DNA from: Pararhizobium sp. IMCC21322
GTDB taxonomy: Bacteria; Pseudomonadota; Alphaproteobacteria; Rhizobiales; GCA-2746425
Direction of reading: 5' to 3'
DNA length: 64,000 bases
Assembly: GCF_030758295.1 (NCBI RefSeq)
Contig: NZ_CP132335.1
Span: 1,588,412 to 1,652,411 of the forward strand
Shown here: one piece after another, positions 35,017 through 43,073 of the stretch
How positions within the stretch are numbered: the first letter of the stretch is position 1
How the letters are laid out: every line of letters starts with the position of its first letter
Made by a program: the position numbers and the translations under genes
The notes under the pieces: generated by a model
Seen by the model: only the letters and a program-made list of their open reading frames with translations
What the model was told of the DNA's origin: nothing
The model's database searches: none

Positions 35017-36195
35017 ATGAAAATGCGCTCTCCCATCACCGATGCAGAACTGCAGCGCCGCTGGAAGGCTGTTGCCAGTGCCATGGAGGCGGACGGTATC
35101 GACGCCTTGGTCATGCAAAACACCAGCGATTGGGTTGGCGGTTATGTGCGCTGGTTCAGCGACATTCCCGCAGGCAATGGCTACCCCAGAACCCTCATCT
35201 TTTACCGTGATCAGCCGATGACCATTATCGAAATGGGTCCGTTTGATACAGTGCGGGATCTTGGCGGCACGGATGATATCCATCGTGGCGTTGGCCGCGT
35301 GGTTCACACACCTTCCTTTACCTCAATCGGTTATACCAACAGATATGATGCTGAATTGCTGGTGAAAGAATTCCAGAACACCAAACCGGCAAAAATCGGC
35401 TGGCTGACGCCCGACACACTGCCTTACTCTCTGGTGAACTCGGTGCAGAAAATGCCCAACGCACCGCAGCAGGTCGATGCGACGGATCTGGTTGATACAA
35501 TCAAAGCCGTCAAAAGCCCGGAAGAAATCGACCTCATCATCCAGACTGCACATCTGCAGGATAAGGTGTTCGCCGAAGTCTGCGATTTCCTGCGTCCAGA
35601 CGTCCAGGACATTGATGTTGCCAACCATGCACAGGCGGTGGCCCACAGACTTGGCAGCGATCAGGGTATTTTCCTTGGCACATCTTCACCGCTAGGGCGT
35701 TCATCGCGGTTTGCAAGCCGGCCGCTTCAAGCCCGTACAATTGAAAAGGGCGATCATTTCTCGCTGCTGATTGAGATTAATGGGCCCGGCGGCCTCTATC
35801 TGGAAATCGCCCGCACCATGGTGCTTGGCACGCCAAGTGACCATCTGCTGCAATCATTTGAACACATGAAGAAGGCGCAGGATTACACGCTGTCCCTGAT
35901 GAAACCCGGCGCCAGCCCTGCTGAAATAGCCGCGGCGCATGATGCCTGGATGATCGATCATGATCTGCCGCCCGAGACACGTCTTTACGCGCATGGTCAG
36001 GGTGTCGATATGGTGGAACGCCCGATGATCCGGAAGGATGAAACCATGCCATTGGCTGCCAATATGTGCTTTGCGGTTCATCCCGGATTTGATGATGGCG
36101 AAGTCTTTGCTGTGATCTGCGACAATTACATGATCGAAGAAAACGGTGTTGGCGCCTGCCTGCACAAGACGGACAAGAAAATTTTCCAGCTCTGA
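35017..36195 (+). CDS. M24 (pita-bread fold) protein with altered metal site
   Basis: Protein of 392 aa with the creatinase/prolidase/aminopeptidase-P layout: N-terminal domain (about 10-155), then the pita-bread domain (about 165-385). The metal ligands of M24 peptidases are not conserved: the aspartates are replaced by Glu253 (LIEINGPGG) and Glu263 (YLEIART), and the fourth ligand glutamate by His355 (FAVHPG), while His326 (AHGQG) and Glu374 remain. It is thus more likely a C-N or C-S hydrolase/lyase of the creatinase kind than a peptidase. The start at 35017 has TAAGGA upstream. It sits between a hydroxyacid dehydrogenase and a decarboxylase. Confidence 0.78.
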   Translation: MKMRSPITDAELQRRWKAVASAMEADGIDALVMQNTSDWVGGYVRWFSDIPAGNGYPRTLIFYRDQPMTIIEMGPFDTVRDLGGTDDIHRGVGRVVHTPSFTSIGYTNRYDAELLVKEFQNTKPAKIGWLTPDTLPYSLVNSVQKMPNAPQQVDATDLVDTIKAVKSPEEIDLIIQTAHLQDKVFAEVCDFLRPDVQDIDVANHAQAVAHRLGSDQGIFLGTSSPLGRSSRFASRPLQARTIEKGDHFSLLIEINGPGGLYLEIARTMVLGTPSDHLLQSFEHMKKAQDYTLSLMKPGASPAEIAAAHDAWMIDHDLPPETRLYAHGQGVDMVERPMIRKDETMPLAANMCFAVHPGFDDGEVFAVICDNYMIEENGVGACLHKTDKKIFQL

Positions 36196-36240
36196 TCGGC
36201 GCGCGCAACAAAGCCACAGATTTCAAAGAAGGACGCATAA

Positions 36241-37215
36241 ATGGATCAGTCATCGGGACACCGCAAGATAGCTCTGGAAGAGCATTTCATGATGCCGGAA
36301 TTTGTCGATTATTGGTCCAGAACGGCGATCAATATCAGCCCGGGATTGTTCGGCAAGGTGCGGAATACGCTGGAGGATTTTGGTGAATTGCGGCTCACCG
36401 GCATGGAGCGAAACAACATTGAAAAAGCTGTTCTGTCGCTTGCAGGCCCGGGTGTCCAGGCAGAGACGAATACTGCAACCGCAGTGAAAATGGCAAAGAT
36501 CTGTAACGAGTATCTGGCAGAACAGATCAGCACGCAGCCGGGCCGCTATGCCGGTTTCGCGCATCTGGCCCTTCAGGACCCGCTTGCAGCAGCTGATGAG
36601 TTGGAACGCTGCGTCAAGCAGCTTGGCTTTTGCGGTGCCATGATCAATGGCCAGACCAACGGGGCCTATCTGGATGATGATCGCTTTTCAATTGTCTGGG
36701 AACGGGCATCTGATCTTGATGTCCCGATCTACATACACCCCAACAATCCGGCGGATGTCCCCTATATGTACAACAATCATCCCGAGCTCTTTGGCCCCGT
36801 ATGGTCATGGACAGTGGAAACCGGCAATCACGCATTGCGGATTTTGTTCAGCGGTGTGTTTGACCGCTATCCAAAGGCCAAACTCATTTTGGGTCACATG
36901 GGTGAAACACTGCCGTATCAGCTTTGGCGTTTTGACAGCCGATGGCTGATCAGCAATCGCGGCGACATGACGCTGGACATGAAGCCGTCTGACTATTTCA
37001 AGCGCAACATTTACGCGACCACTGCAGGTGTCTGTTCAGATGAGCCGCTGCGGTGTGCCATGGACGCGATGGGCCCTGACCGAGTTATGTTTTCGGTCGA
37101 TTATCCTTTTGAAAAGATAGACGAGGCCGGTGGGTGGATAGACAGCGCAAAGCTCACCGAAGAGGAACGTACCATGGTGTGTTACCAGAACGCCAAGACA
37201 TTGCTGCGTCTATAG
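36241..37215 (+). CDS. Amidohydrolase_2 family decarboxylase, gamma-resorcylate decarboxylase-like
   Basis: Cytoplasmic metal-dependent TIM-barrel enzyme, 324 aa. It fits the non-oxidative aromatic acid decarboxylases: metal ligands Glu13 and His15 in ALEEHF, His166 in IYIHP, and Asp287 in SVDYPFE correspond to Glu8, His10, His164 and Asp287 of gamma-resorcylate decarboxylase, and GHMGE (His219, Glu222) is also present. The likely reaction removes CO2 from a hydroxybenzoate; for 2,6-dihydroxybenzoate the product is resorcinol, which leads to hydroxyquinol, the substrate type of the dioxygenase at 17963. Other members decarboxylate 2,3-dihydroxybenzoate or 5-carboxyvanillate. It is last in the second TRAP operon. 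Confidence 0.83.
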   Translation: MDQSSGHRKIALEEHFMMPEFVDYWSRTAINISPGLFGKVRNTLEDFGELRLTGMERNNIEKAVLSLAGPGVQAETNTATAVKMAKICNEYLAEQISTQPGRYAGFAHLALQDPLAAADELERCVKQLGFCGAMINGQTNGAYLDDDRFSIVWERASDLDVPIYIHPNNPADVPYMYNNHPELFGPVWSWTVETGNHALRILFSGVFDRYPKAKLILGHMGETLPYQLWRFDSRWLISNRGDMTLDMKPSDYFKRNIYATTAGVCSDEPLRCAMDAMGPDRVMFSVDYPFEKIDEAGGWIDSAKLTEEERTMVCYQNAKTLLRL

Positions 37216-37231
37216 GCTTGCATATAAGGCG

Positions 37232-38143
37232 TCATGCGGATTTCCTGATAAAGGTTCCCGCGTTCAATTCATTGATGGCCTGCATCAATTCTGCGCGCGT
37301 GTTCATGACGATTGGGCCGTGCCAGGCAACCGGCTCCTGAATGGGCGTCCCTGACACCAGCAGAAAGCGGATGCCCGCATCGCCTGCCTGGACTGTGATT
37401 TCATCACCTGTCCCAAACAGCACCAGGGATCGGTTGCCGCTCTGGTCCCGGATCAGCAGCTCTTCGCCATTGGCTTCTTTCTCGGTCAAAACCCCGATGG
37501 GCTTTGAGGCATCGCGAAAGGTGCCGGAGCCTTCAAAAATATAGGCAAATGCCTTTTGATAGGTGCTGACGGGCAGGGTGCGTTTTTTCCCGGCGGGCAC
37601 AAACACATCCAGGTAGCGCGGGTCAGCGGCAATACCATCAACCGGTCCTTTACGATCCCAGAATTCGCCGCAGATGATTTTGACTTCTGTCCCGTCATCT
37701 TCCTGCAACAGCGGAATTTCGCTGGCATTCACATCCTGATAGCGCGGGTCTGTCATCTTCAGATCACGGGGCAAATTCGCCCACAGTTGAAAGCCATGCA
37801 TCTGCCCCTTCGCATCACCTTGCGGCATTTCCTGATGCAGGATGCCACGGCCTGCTGTCATCCATTGTACGTCACCGGCACCCAGAGCGCCTGTATTGCC
37901 AAGACTGTCGGCATGTTCCACAGAGCCTGAAAGCACGTAGGTAATTGTCTCAATGCCCCGATGCGGATGCCAGGGGAACCCGCGTTCAAAATCTTGCGGC
38001 TTGTCATTGCGAAAATCATCAAACAGCAGAAACGGGTCTGCCATATCCGGATCACCAAAACCAAATGCGCGATGTAACTTAACGCCAGCCCCTTCCATTG
38101 TGGGTTGGGCTTGCAGAATTTGGTTGACCGGGCGGACAGACAT
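37232..38143 (-). CDS. Pirin-family protein
   Basis: Bicupin protein, 303 aa from the ATG at 38143 with AGGAG upstream; 13 extra in-frame residues upstream lack such a site. The metal-binding N-terminal cupin shows HPHRGIETITYVLSGSVEHAD and GRGILHQEM, giving the three histidines and one glutamate that bind iron in pirins; some bacterial pirins have quercetinase activity. It is convergent with the decarboxylase gene, with 16 bases between. Function in this cell is unknown. Confidence 0.9.
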   Translation of the reverse strand: MSVRPVNQILQAQPTMEGAGVKLHRAFGFGDPDMADPFLLFDDFRNDKPQDFERGFPWHPHRGIETITYVLSGSVEHADSLGNTGALGAGDVQWMTAGRGILHQEMPQGDAKGQMHGFQLWANLPRDLKMTDPRYQDVNASEIPLLQEDDGTEVKIICGEFWDRKGPVDGIAADPRYLDVFVPAGKKRTLPVSTYQKAFAYIFEGSGTFRDASKPIGVLTEKEANGEELLIRDQSGNRSLVLFGTGDEITVQAGDAGIRFLLVSGTPIQEPVAWHGPIVMNTRAELMQAINELNAGTFIRKSA

Positions 38144-38483
38144 AACAGTGCTCCTGTATTGTTCACGGAAATAGTTTGACACAAATTATCCAGGAAGTGT
38201 CGTGAACGATGTGTCTCGTGCTGCTGTACAGAGTGAATTGCCTTCGGCCAAGGAGTTTCCTGAGGGGTTTGAAGTTTATAAAATTTTAGTAAAAGTCTCT
38301 ATATTAGTGTTAACTTTTTATTATAAATATACGAAGTTGTTGATTACAAATTATGAATAGAAGATAAGGGTGGACATAGAGAGTAGCGGCGGAAATGAGC
38401 TTCAAAAGAATCATCAAGAAAATATATATTTAAAAAATGTAATAATTTATGAGAATTAGTTTTAGAATTTAAGAAATAAAGTT

Positions 38484-38505
38484 GCCACCATTCGCCCATG
38501 GTGGC
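38484..38505. other. Hairpin 1 in gene-free interval
   Basis: Perfect 8-bp stem GCCACCAT/ATGGTGGC with the 6-nt loop TCGCCC. Confidence 0.5.
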
Positions 38506-38653
38506 ATCGGTTGGGCAGGTTTCTTGCATTTTTAATGAAGGTTGCAATCGTTCGCCCCGAGAGCTGCTTCCATTTTTGAGGCTTGCCCAACTGCTTGCCC
38601 AACTCCTTGCCCTGCAGGCTGCTTCATAACCCGACAGACTGCTTCGCAAAAGA

Positions 38654-38673
38654 CGCCGAGAGTGCTCTCGGCG
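38654..38673. other. Hairpin 2 in gene-free interval
   Basis: CGCCGAGAG and CTCTCGGCG pair around a 2-4 nt TG-centred loop. On the minus strand it is followed by TCTTTT, so it could terminate a minus-strand transcript begun further right, where no gene is visible. Confidence 0.5.
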
Positions 38674-38959
38674 CCCCAGGCAAAATCCTAAAATCCCCAA
38701 AATTTGAAATGAATTGAATCGCATTGCAAGGCGATTTTTGATTCGCCTTATTCAAAATAAGTAAATTGGACAATTAAGAATAGAAATTAACATTAACAGT
38801 TAGTCTTAACATTAATATAATTAAGAAGTTGTTAAATTTCTGTTGAAAACCTGTCAAATAAGTATTTTTATTGTAGTTTCGGAAAGCATTTTCCAAATTA
38901 CATTTTAAAAAAGACAAAGTGCTTCCGATTAAAAGTATTGCGTAAATCGGAGAAACATT

Positions 38960-39508
38960 ATGATTAAGTATATATGGGGAGTATCCTCAAGTTTGATCGC
39001 CGGTGCGGTCATGGCAACTGCCATGGCAGTAACCCCCGTGCAAGCTCAGCAGGGACCAAGCCAGGAAGTTTGCGAACAGCTTCCTCAGCACATTCGTATT
39101 GAATATAATTGTTCAGGATCAGCCTTCCTGGTTGAATCCAACGCAGAAGAGAACGCAGTTGTGGCGGCTACAACAGAGCCGAGCCGCAAACTGGAAAAAG
39201 TGAAGCATCACGGACACAAGTACCACAAGGTGAAGAAGCTTAAGAAAAAAATCAACAGACTTACAAATAAAAAGAAAAAAATCAAAAATAGAATAGAAAA
39301 ACTGAAGGACAAAAAAGATCCTCCAAAGAAAAAAATCAGAAAACTCAAAAATAAAAAAGAGAAAATTTCTGACAAGATAAAGAATAAAAAGAGAAAATTG
39401 AATAAAATCACCAAAGGCAAAAAGGGCAAAGGGTCCAAAAGTCGTGCAGGTCGCAAAGGCGGGAAACACCGTGACGGAGAAAAGCGTAGCGGAAAAGACC
39501 GAGATTGA
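38960..39508 (+). CDS. Secreted lysine-rich coiled-coil protein
   Basis: Unrecognised protein of 182 aa. A signal peptide covers residues 1-30 (ending PVQAQ). A short mature head (31-75) has two cysteines, Cys38 and Cys51, that could pair. From residue 77 on, about 42 of 106 residues are lysine, with Leu/Ile spaced in a heptad-like way (LKKKINRLTNKKKKIKNRIEKL is abridged here), so a highly basic coiled coil up to about 150 and a Gly/Lys/Arg tail. GGAGAAAC precedes the ATG and a strong terminator follows at 39622. The adenine-rich codons give base composition unlike the neighbours. Binding to DNA, peptidoglycan or other polyanions outside the cytoplasm is a guess. Confidence 0.75.
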   Translation: MIKYIWGVSSSLIAGAVMATAMAVTPVQAQQGPSQEVCEQLPQHIRIEYNCSGSAFLVESNAEENAVVAATTEPSRKLEKVKHHGHKYHKVKKLKKKINRLTNKKKKIKNRIEKLKDKKDPPKKKIRKLKNKKEKISDKIKNKKRKLNKITKGKKGKGSKSRAGRKGGKHRDGEKRSGKDRD

Positions 39509-39621
39509 AACGACCGTGACGGCCAGGGTAGTGGCAACAATTAGTGCTGAAACCGGAAGTCAGGCAATCAGAATAATCTGATACCCTAAACTCTGGAACA
39601 CCCAGGTAAATCGCAAAAATG

Positions 39622-39654
39622 ATACGGCATCATGCTCATCACATGGTGCCGTAT
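39622..39654 (+). terminator. Strong terminator after lysine-rich gene
   Basis: 13-bp stem (39622-39634 with 39642-39654, one wobble), 7-nt loop, followed by a T-run to 39661. The rest of the gap to infA (39662-39918) has no gene. Confidence 0.85.
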
Positions 39655-39865
39655 TTTTTTGGGTTGCGACAGAGTGTCCTGCTTCTTGTGGTGCCAGGTG
39701 GCGCATGAATCTCGGGAAACACCAGCTCTTAAAAATTGAAATTTCCACGAATTATCAGATTTCCCGCACTTAATGGTGACCTTTGCTTACCGATCTGGTA
39801 ACAGACCATCCAATGTGATGCGAAAAGTCGGCTTACTGTGCCGACACGGGCATCTTAATAATATG

Positions 39866-39889
39866 TCTGAACGGTTTATCCGGTTCAGA
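39866..39889 (+). promoter_or_regulatory. Small hairpin in infA leader
   Basis: TCTGAAC and GTTCAGA form a 7-bp stem around a 10-nt loop about 30 bases before the infA start. It may be part of the infA 5' leader; function is not evident. Confidence 0.35.
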
Positions 39890-39918
39890 TCTGTAGAATA
39901 CTGTAGATAAGGAATCCT

Positions 39919-40137
39919 ATGGCTAAGGAAGAAATCCTTGAGTTTCCCGGTGTGGTCACCGAGTTGCTGCCAAACGCGATGTTCCGCGTGAAGCTGGAAA
40001 ACGACCATGAAATCATTGCCCATACAGCGGGCCGCATGCGCAAAAACCGTATCCGGGTTCTGGCAGGCGATAAAATTCTTGTGGAAATGACGCCTTACGA
40101 TTTGACAAAAGGGCGCATTACCTACCGCTTTAAGTAA
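39919..40137 (+). CDS. infA: Translation initiation factor IF-1
   Basis: Ribosomal A-site factor, 72 aa, the exact usual length. It is a single S1/OB-fold domain with the hallmark segments [50 protein letters not shown] and a [14 protein letters not shown] end (abridged). AAGGA stands before the ATG. It starts the conserved infA-maf-yacG-tRNA-Phe block of alphaproteobacteria. Confidence 0.97.
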   Translation: MAKEEILEFPGVVTELLPNAMFRVKLENDHEIIAHTAGRMRKNRIRVLAGDKILVEMTPYDLTKGRITYRFK

Positions 40138-40183
40138 TCAGAATGACGCTTCCGGCGTTGCTGCTTGCGGGTAAATTGTAAAC

Positions 40184-40867
40184 ATGGCTGCCAAATCCAC
40201 TCCCAAATTGGTTCTTGCATCGTCGTCACCAAGGCGGCTTGCTCTGCTACAACAGGTCGGGCTGCAGCCGGATCGTTTGCAGCCGGTAGATTTGGACGAA
40301 ACACCACGTCGTCGTGAAAGCCCAAGAGCGCTGGCAGCCCGCCTTGCCACCGCAAAGGCAAAAACAGCACGCGAGATGCTTGTGGCCATGGCTAAATCCA
40401 TGGACGGCAAGGAAAGCGAGTTTGCGGACCTGTCGCCCAAAACAGAACGCTATGACGATGCGTTCGTCCTGGGTGCAGATACGGTTGTTGCTGTCGGTCA
40501 ACGCATATTGCCCAAAACCGAAACAGTGAATGAAGCTGTCGAGGCGCTGGAACGCCTGTCGGGCCGCGCCCATCGAGTTTACACAGGCGTTGCCTTTGTC
40601 ACGCCAAGAGGTGGGCTGCGCAAGCGGTTGGTTGAATCCAAAGTCCGCTTTAAAAAGCTGTCACGCATCGAAATTGACGCCTATCTGGCATCTGATGAGT
40701 GGCGCGGAAAAGCTGGCGGCTATGCCATCCAGGGTCTGGCCGCAGCCTTTGTGACCAATCTTCAGGGCTCTTATACCAGTGTGGTTGGCTTGCCCCTGTT
40801 TGAGACCGTTTCCCTGTTGCAGGGAGAGGGTTTCCCGGTTGTTCTGAACTGGCTGAACCACGAATAA
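40184..40867 (+). CDS. Maf-like nucleotide pyrophosphatase
   Basis: Cytoplasmic house-cleaning phosphatase that hydrolyses non-canonical or excess nucleoside triphosphates to monophosphates. 227 aa, slightly longer than the usual 190-210 because of an insertion of about 15 residues ([16 protein letters not shown] region). The family start [17 protein letters not shown], the VLGADTVV motif and the C-terminal AGGYAIQG region are intact. It lies 46 bases after infA, as in many alphaproteobacteria. Confidence 0.93.
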   Translation: MAAKSTPKLVLASSSPRRLALLQQVGLQPDRLQPVDLDETPRRRESPRALAARLATAKAKTAREMLVAMAKSMDGKESEFADLSPKTERYDDAFVLGADTVVAVGQRILPKTETVNEAVEALERLSGRAHRVYTGVAFVTPRGGLRKRLVESKVRFKKLSRIEIDAYLASDEWRGKAGGYAIQGLAAAFVTNLQGSYTSVVGLPLFETVSLLQGEGFPVVLNWLNHE

Positions 40868-40942
40868 TCGCGGCAAGCCGCGTTGCATGACTGTTGACCG
40901 GGTCCAGGCGATCGCGATGATACACATCAAAAGCGAGCAGAT

Positions 40943-42619
40943 ATGACCAGCGGCACCATTACGCGCGTCAATTTCGATCAGACGCGACACAAGCTCCTGA
41001 CAGAACAGCAGATGCGCGACACCGAACAGCGCGCTATGGCATCCGGTCATGTAACCGGCTTATCCATGATGGAAACTGCCGGGTGCGGTGTGGTGGATGC
41101 CCTGTTGCAGTCCCATCCGCAATTTGGGGAGACCGGAAACAGCGCGGCAGTGTTGTGCGGCCCGGGCAACAATGGTGGCGATGGTTATGTCATTGCACGG
41201 TGCTTGCACCAGCTTGGTTGGAAAGTTACCGTCTTTCATTATGGCAATCCCGACAGGCTTCCCACTGACGCTGCAGAAAATGCACGATTATGGGCACAGC
41301 TTGACAGCACCCATCCTTTGTCTGACCTGACCGCGGCGGATGTTTCAGGCCAGGATGTTGTGATCGATGCCTTGTTCGGCACAGGCCTGACGCGTTCGCT
41401 TGGCACAGAAATTGTTACAAAACTGGATATGGTGGCGCAGCACGCCACAACCATTATCGCGGTGGATATGCCGTCCGGGGTGAGTGCTGACAGCGGAAAA
41501 ATGCTCAAAAATGTGCAGGCAGAAACGCCCCCGGCAGCTACCGGCCCTCAATTGTCCTGGCCAAGTGTGAACCATATTATCACTTTTCAGCGCATGAAGC
41601 CCGGCCATCTCTTTTGGGTCGATGCGATGTCCCAACAGACAGGTGCCGACAAAACCGCTCCCATTCTTTCGATTGTCGATCTTGGTATCGAGGATTTTGA
41701 ACCATCCAGTGGGCGCAAACCCGATGAGGCTGACCCCGATCACCCCATAAACACTGGCGGAATTCCCGCCGGACTGAACAAACCCAATCTCGCCCATAAA
41801 TATCAGCACGGTCATGCGGTGGTATGTGCAGGCGGAAGTGGCCATGGCGGGGCAGGAAGGCTGGCTGCCAGGGCCGCGTTACGCGTTGGGGCCGGGGCTG
41901 TCACTCTGACCTGTCCATCCGCCGCACTGATGGAGAACGCTGCACAGCTTAATGCGATCATGCTGACACCAATTGCAACGGTGGCGGAGCTGGAAACCCT
42001 TCTCACGGACACCAGAAAAAACAGCCTCTGCCTGGGGCCAGGCATGGGGCGTGGTCAAAATACCAGATCGCTGGTTTGTGCAGCGCTCAAGAGCCAACGC
42101 CCGATTGTGCTGGATGCAGATGCCCTGACCAGCTTTGAAGAGGATCCATCAAGTCTGTTTGCCCGCCTGCATGAAAATGCAGTTCTGACCCCGCACAGCG
42201 GAGAGTTTGCACGCCTTTTCCCGGATCTTGTGAGAGTTGAAGAGGCCGCCGGAACCGACACAAACGGGAGTGGACTATCTGGAATCGAGAAAGCCCGCCA
42301 AGCCGCAAAAATGGCTGACTGTTGCATTCTGCTGAAAGGCGCTGTGACCATTATTGCCGCACCCGATGGCCGGACAGAACTCTCTGCAGCACTTGGCCAA
42401 AGACAGGTTCCCTGGCTTGCAACAGCAGGCGCAGGCGACGTTCTGGCCGGATTCATCACAGGTCTGATGGCGCGCGGTTTTGACCCCTTTGAGGCGGCAA
42501 GGGCCGGAACGTGGCTGCATGTGGAATGCGCCAGAATGTTCGGCCCCGGCCTTATTGCCGAAGACCTGCCGGACATGCTACCCCGCGTTCTCCAACAGAT
42601 TGAAGCCGAAACGCAATAA
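40943..42619 (+). CDS. nnr: Bifunctional NAD(P)HX epimerase/dehydratase
   Basis: Repair enzyme for hydrated NADH/NADPH, 558 aa with both halves fused. Residues about 15-240 are the YjeF_N epimerase (GPGNNGGDG at 73-81, DALFGTGL, DMPSGVSADSG). Residues about 285-550 are the ADP-dependent dehydratase of ribokinase-like fold (GGSGHGGAGRLAARAALRVGAG, LGPGMG, DADAL, and AGAGD with the catalytic Asp near 499). The position between maf and yacG is noteworthy, since many relatives carry a ribonuclease E/G gene there. Confidence 0.92.
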   Translation: MTSGTITRVNFDQTRHKLLTEQQMRDTEQRAMASGHVTGLSMMETAGCGVVDALLQSHPQFGETGNSAAVLCGPGNNGGDGYVIARCLHQLGWKVTVFHYGNPDRLPTDAAENARLWAQLDSTHPLSDLTAADVSGQDVVIDALFGTGLTRSLGTEIVTKLDMVAQHATTIIAVDMPSGVSADSGKMLKNVQAETPPAATGPQLSWPSVNHIITFQRMKPGHLFWVDAMSQQTGADKTAPILSIVDLGIEDFEPSSGRKPDEADPDHPINTGGIPAGLNKPNLAHKYQHGHAVVCAGGSGHGGAGRLAARAALRVGAGAVTLTCPSAALMENAAQLNAIMLTPIATVAELETLLTDTRKNSLCLGPGMGRGQNTRSLVCAALKSQRPIVLDADALTSFEEDPSSLFARLHENAVLTPHSGEFARLFPDLVRVEEAAGTDTNGSGLSGIEKARQAAKMADCCILLKGAVTIIAAPDGRTELSAALGQRQVPWLATAGAGDVLAGFITGLMARGFDPFEAARAGTWLHVECARMFGPGLIAEDLPDMLPRVLQQIEAETQ

Positions 42620-42631
42620 AGTGACAAACCC

Positions 42632-42829
42632 ATGAGCGATAACAAGATTACCCCTCTCAGAAAGCCGGTGCCGTGCCCCATCTGCAAGAAGCTGTCACAC
42701 CGCGATAGCTATCCGTTTTGTTCCAAACATTGCGCCAATGTGGATCTGGGCCGTTGGTTCAACGGCAAATATGCAGTTCCAGTGATCGAGGAAGACCCCT
42801 CCAGCGACGAATTTGACATAGAAAACTAG
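42632..42829 (+). CDS. yacG: DNA gyrase inhibitor YacG (zinc protein)
   Basis: Small zinc-binding protein, 65 aa. The four zinc cysteines are Cys15, Cys18 (CPIC), Cys30 and Cys34 (CSKHC), followed by the family's VDLGRWFNGKYAVP. E. coli YacG binds GyrB and blocks DNA binding. It starts 12 bases after the repair gene and is followed by tRNA-Phe, the standard alphaproteobacterial order. Confidence 0.94.
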   Translation: MSDNKITPLRKPVPCPICKKLSHRDSYPFCSKHCANVDLGRWFNGKYAVPVIEEDPSSDEFDIEN

Positions 42830-42888
42830 AGCTGCCGGGCGGCATTTGGCCCTTAATCAACTTTTCCAAAAGGAACAAAAATCGCCAC

Positions 42889-42917
42889 TGGACAGGTGTT
42901 TGTGACTTGCCTATAAC
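42889..42917 (+). promoter_or_regulatory. Promoter of tRNA-Phe
   Basis: TGGACA (42889-42894) and TATAAC (42912-42917) with a 17-bp spacer, about 75 bases before the mature tRNA end. Confidence 0.6.
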
Positions 42918-42991
42918 CGCTCAGCAACATGATCAGCCCTTACCTCGGGGCTCCGCACTATAACGCAACAGCGCTGGCGGACGATCAGTAT

Positions 42992-43066
42992 GCCCGGGTA
43001 GCTCAGGGGTAGAGCAGCGGATTGAAAATCCGCGTGTCGGTGGTTCAAATCCGCCCCCGGGCACCA
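42992..43066 (+). tRNA. tRNA-Phe (GAA)
   Basis: 75-nt cloverleaf. Acceptor stem GCCCGGG (42992-42998) pairs with CCCGGGC before the discriminator A; CCA is encoded (43064-43066). The anticodon loop TTGAAAA between GCGGA and TCCGC gives anticodon GAA. The T-arm contains GGTTCAAATCC. Its 3' 25 bases are part of the 32-bp direct repeat that bounds the island to the right; the gene itself is complete. Confidence 0.97.
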
Positions 43067-43073
43067 TTTTTCA
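43042..43073 (+). repeat. Left attachment repeat (3' end of tRNA-Phe)
   Basis: 32-bp direct repeat, identical to 58055-58086. It comprises the T-arm, the 3' acceptor strand and CCA of tRNA-Phe plus the next seven bases. This is the classical att core of a tRNA-targeting tyrosine-recombinase element. Confidence 0.9.

Larger units (their letters stand above)
38144..38959. other. 816-bp gene-free interval with GC-rich hairpin block
   Basis: Mostly AT-rich sequence (38270-38480 and 38740-38950) around a GC-richer block at 38481-38690. The block holds two stable hairpins and several repeated words: GTTGC-A-TTCGCCC at 38481 and 38541, CTTGCCCAACT twice near 38582-38605, and CTGCTTC four times. A minus-strand reading frame of 126 codons spans it but shows no protein-like features. 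A small RNA is possible. Confidence 0.4.

Noticed and set aside
38344-38724. Minus-strand frame of 126 codons in the gene-free interval
   Set aside because: Biased composition (Arg/Ser/Leu repeats from the repeated DNA words), no ribosome site and no domain. The DNA itself looks like structured non-coding sequence.
39119-39540. Phe-rich minus-strand frames opposite the lysine-rich gene
   Set aside because: Poly-Phe/Leu is the complement of AAA/AAG-rich codons. The plus strand has the signal peptide, ribosome site and terminator.
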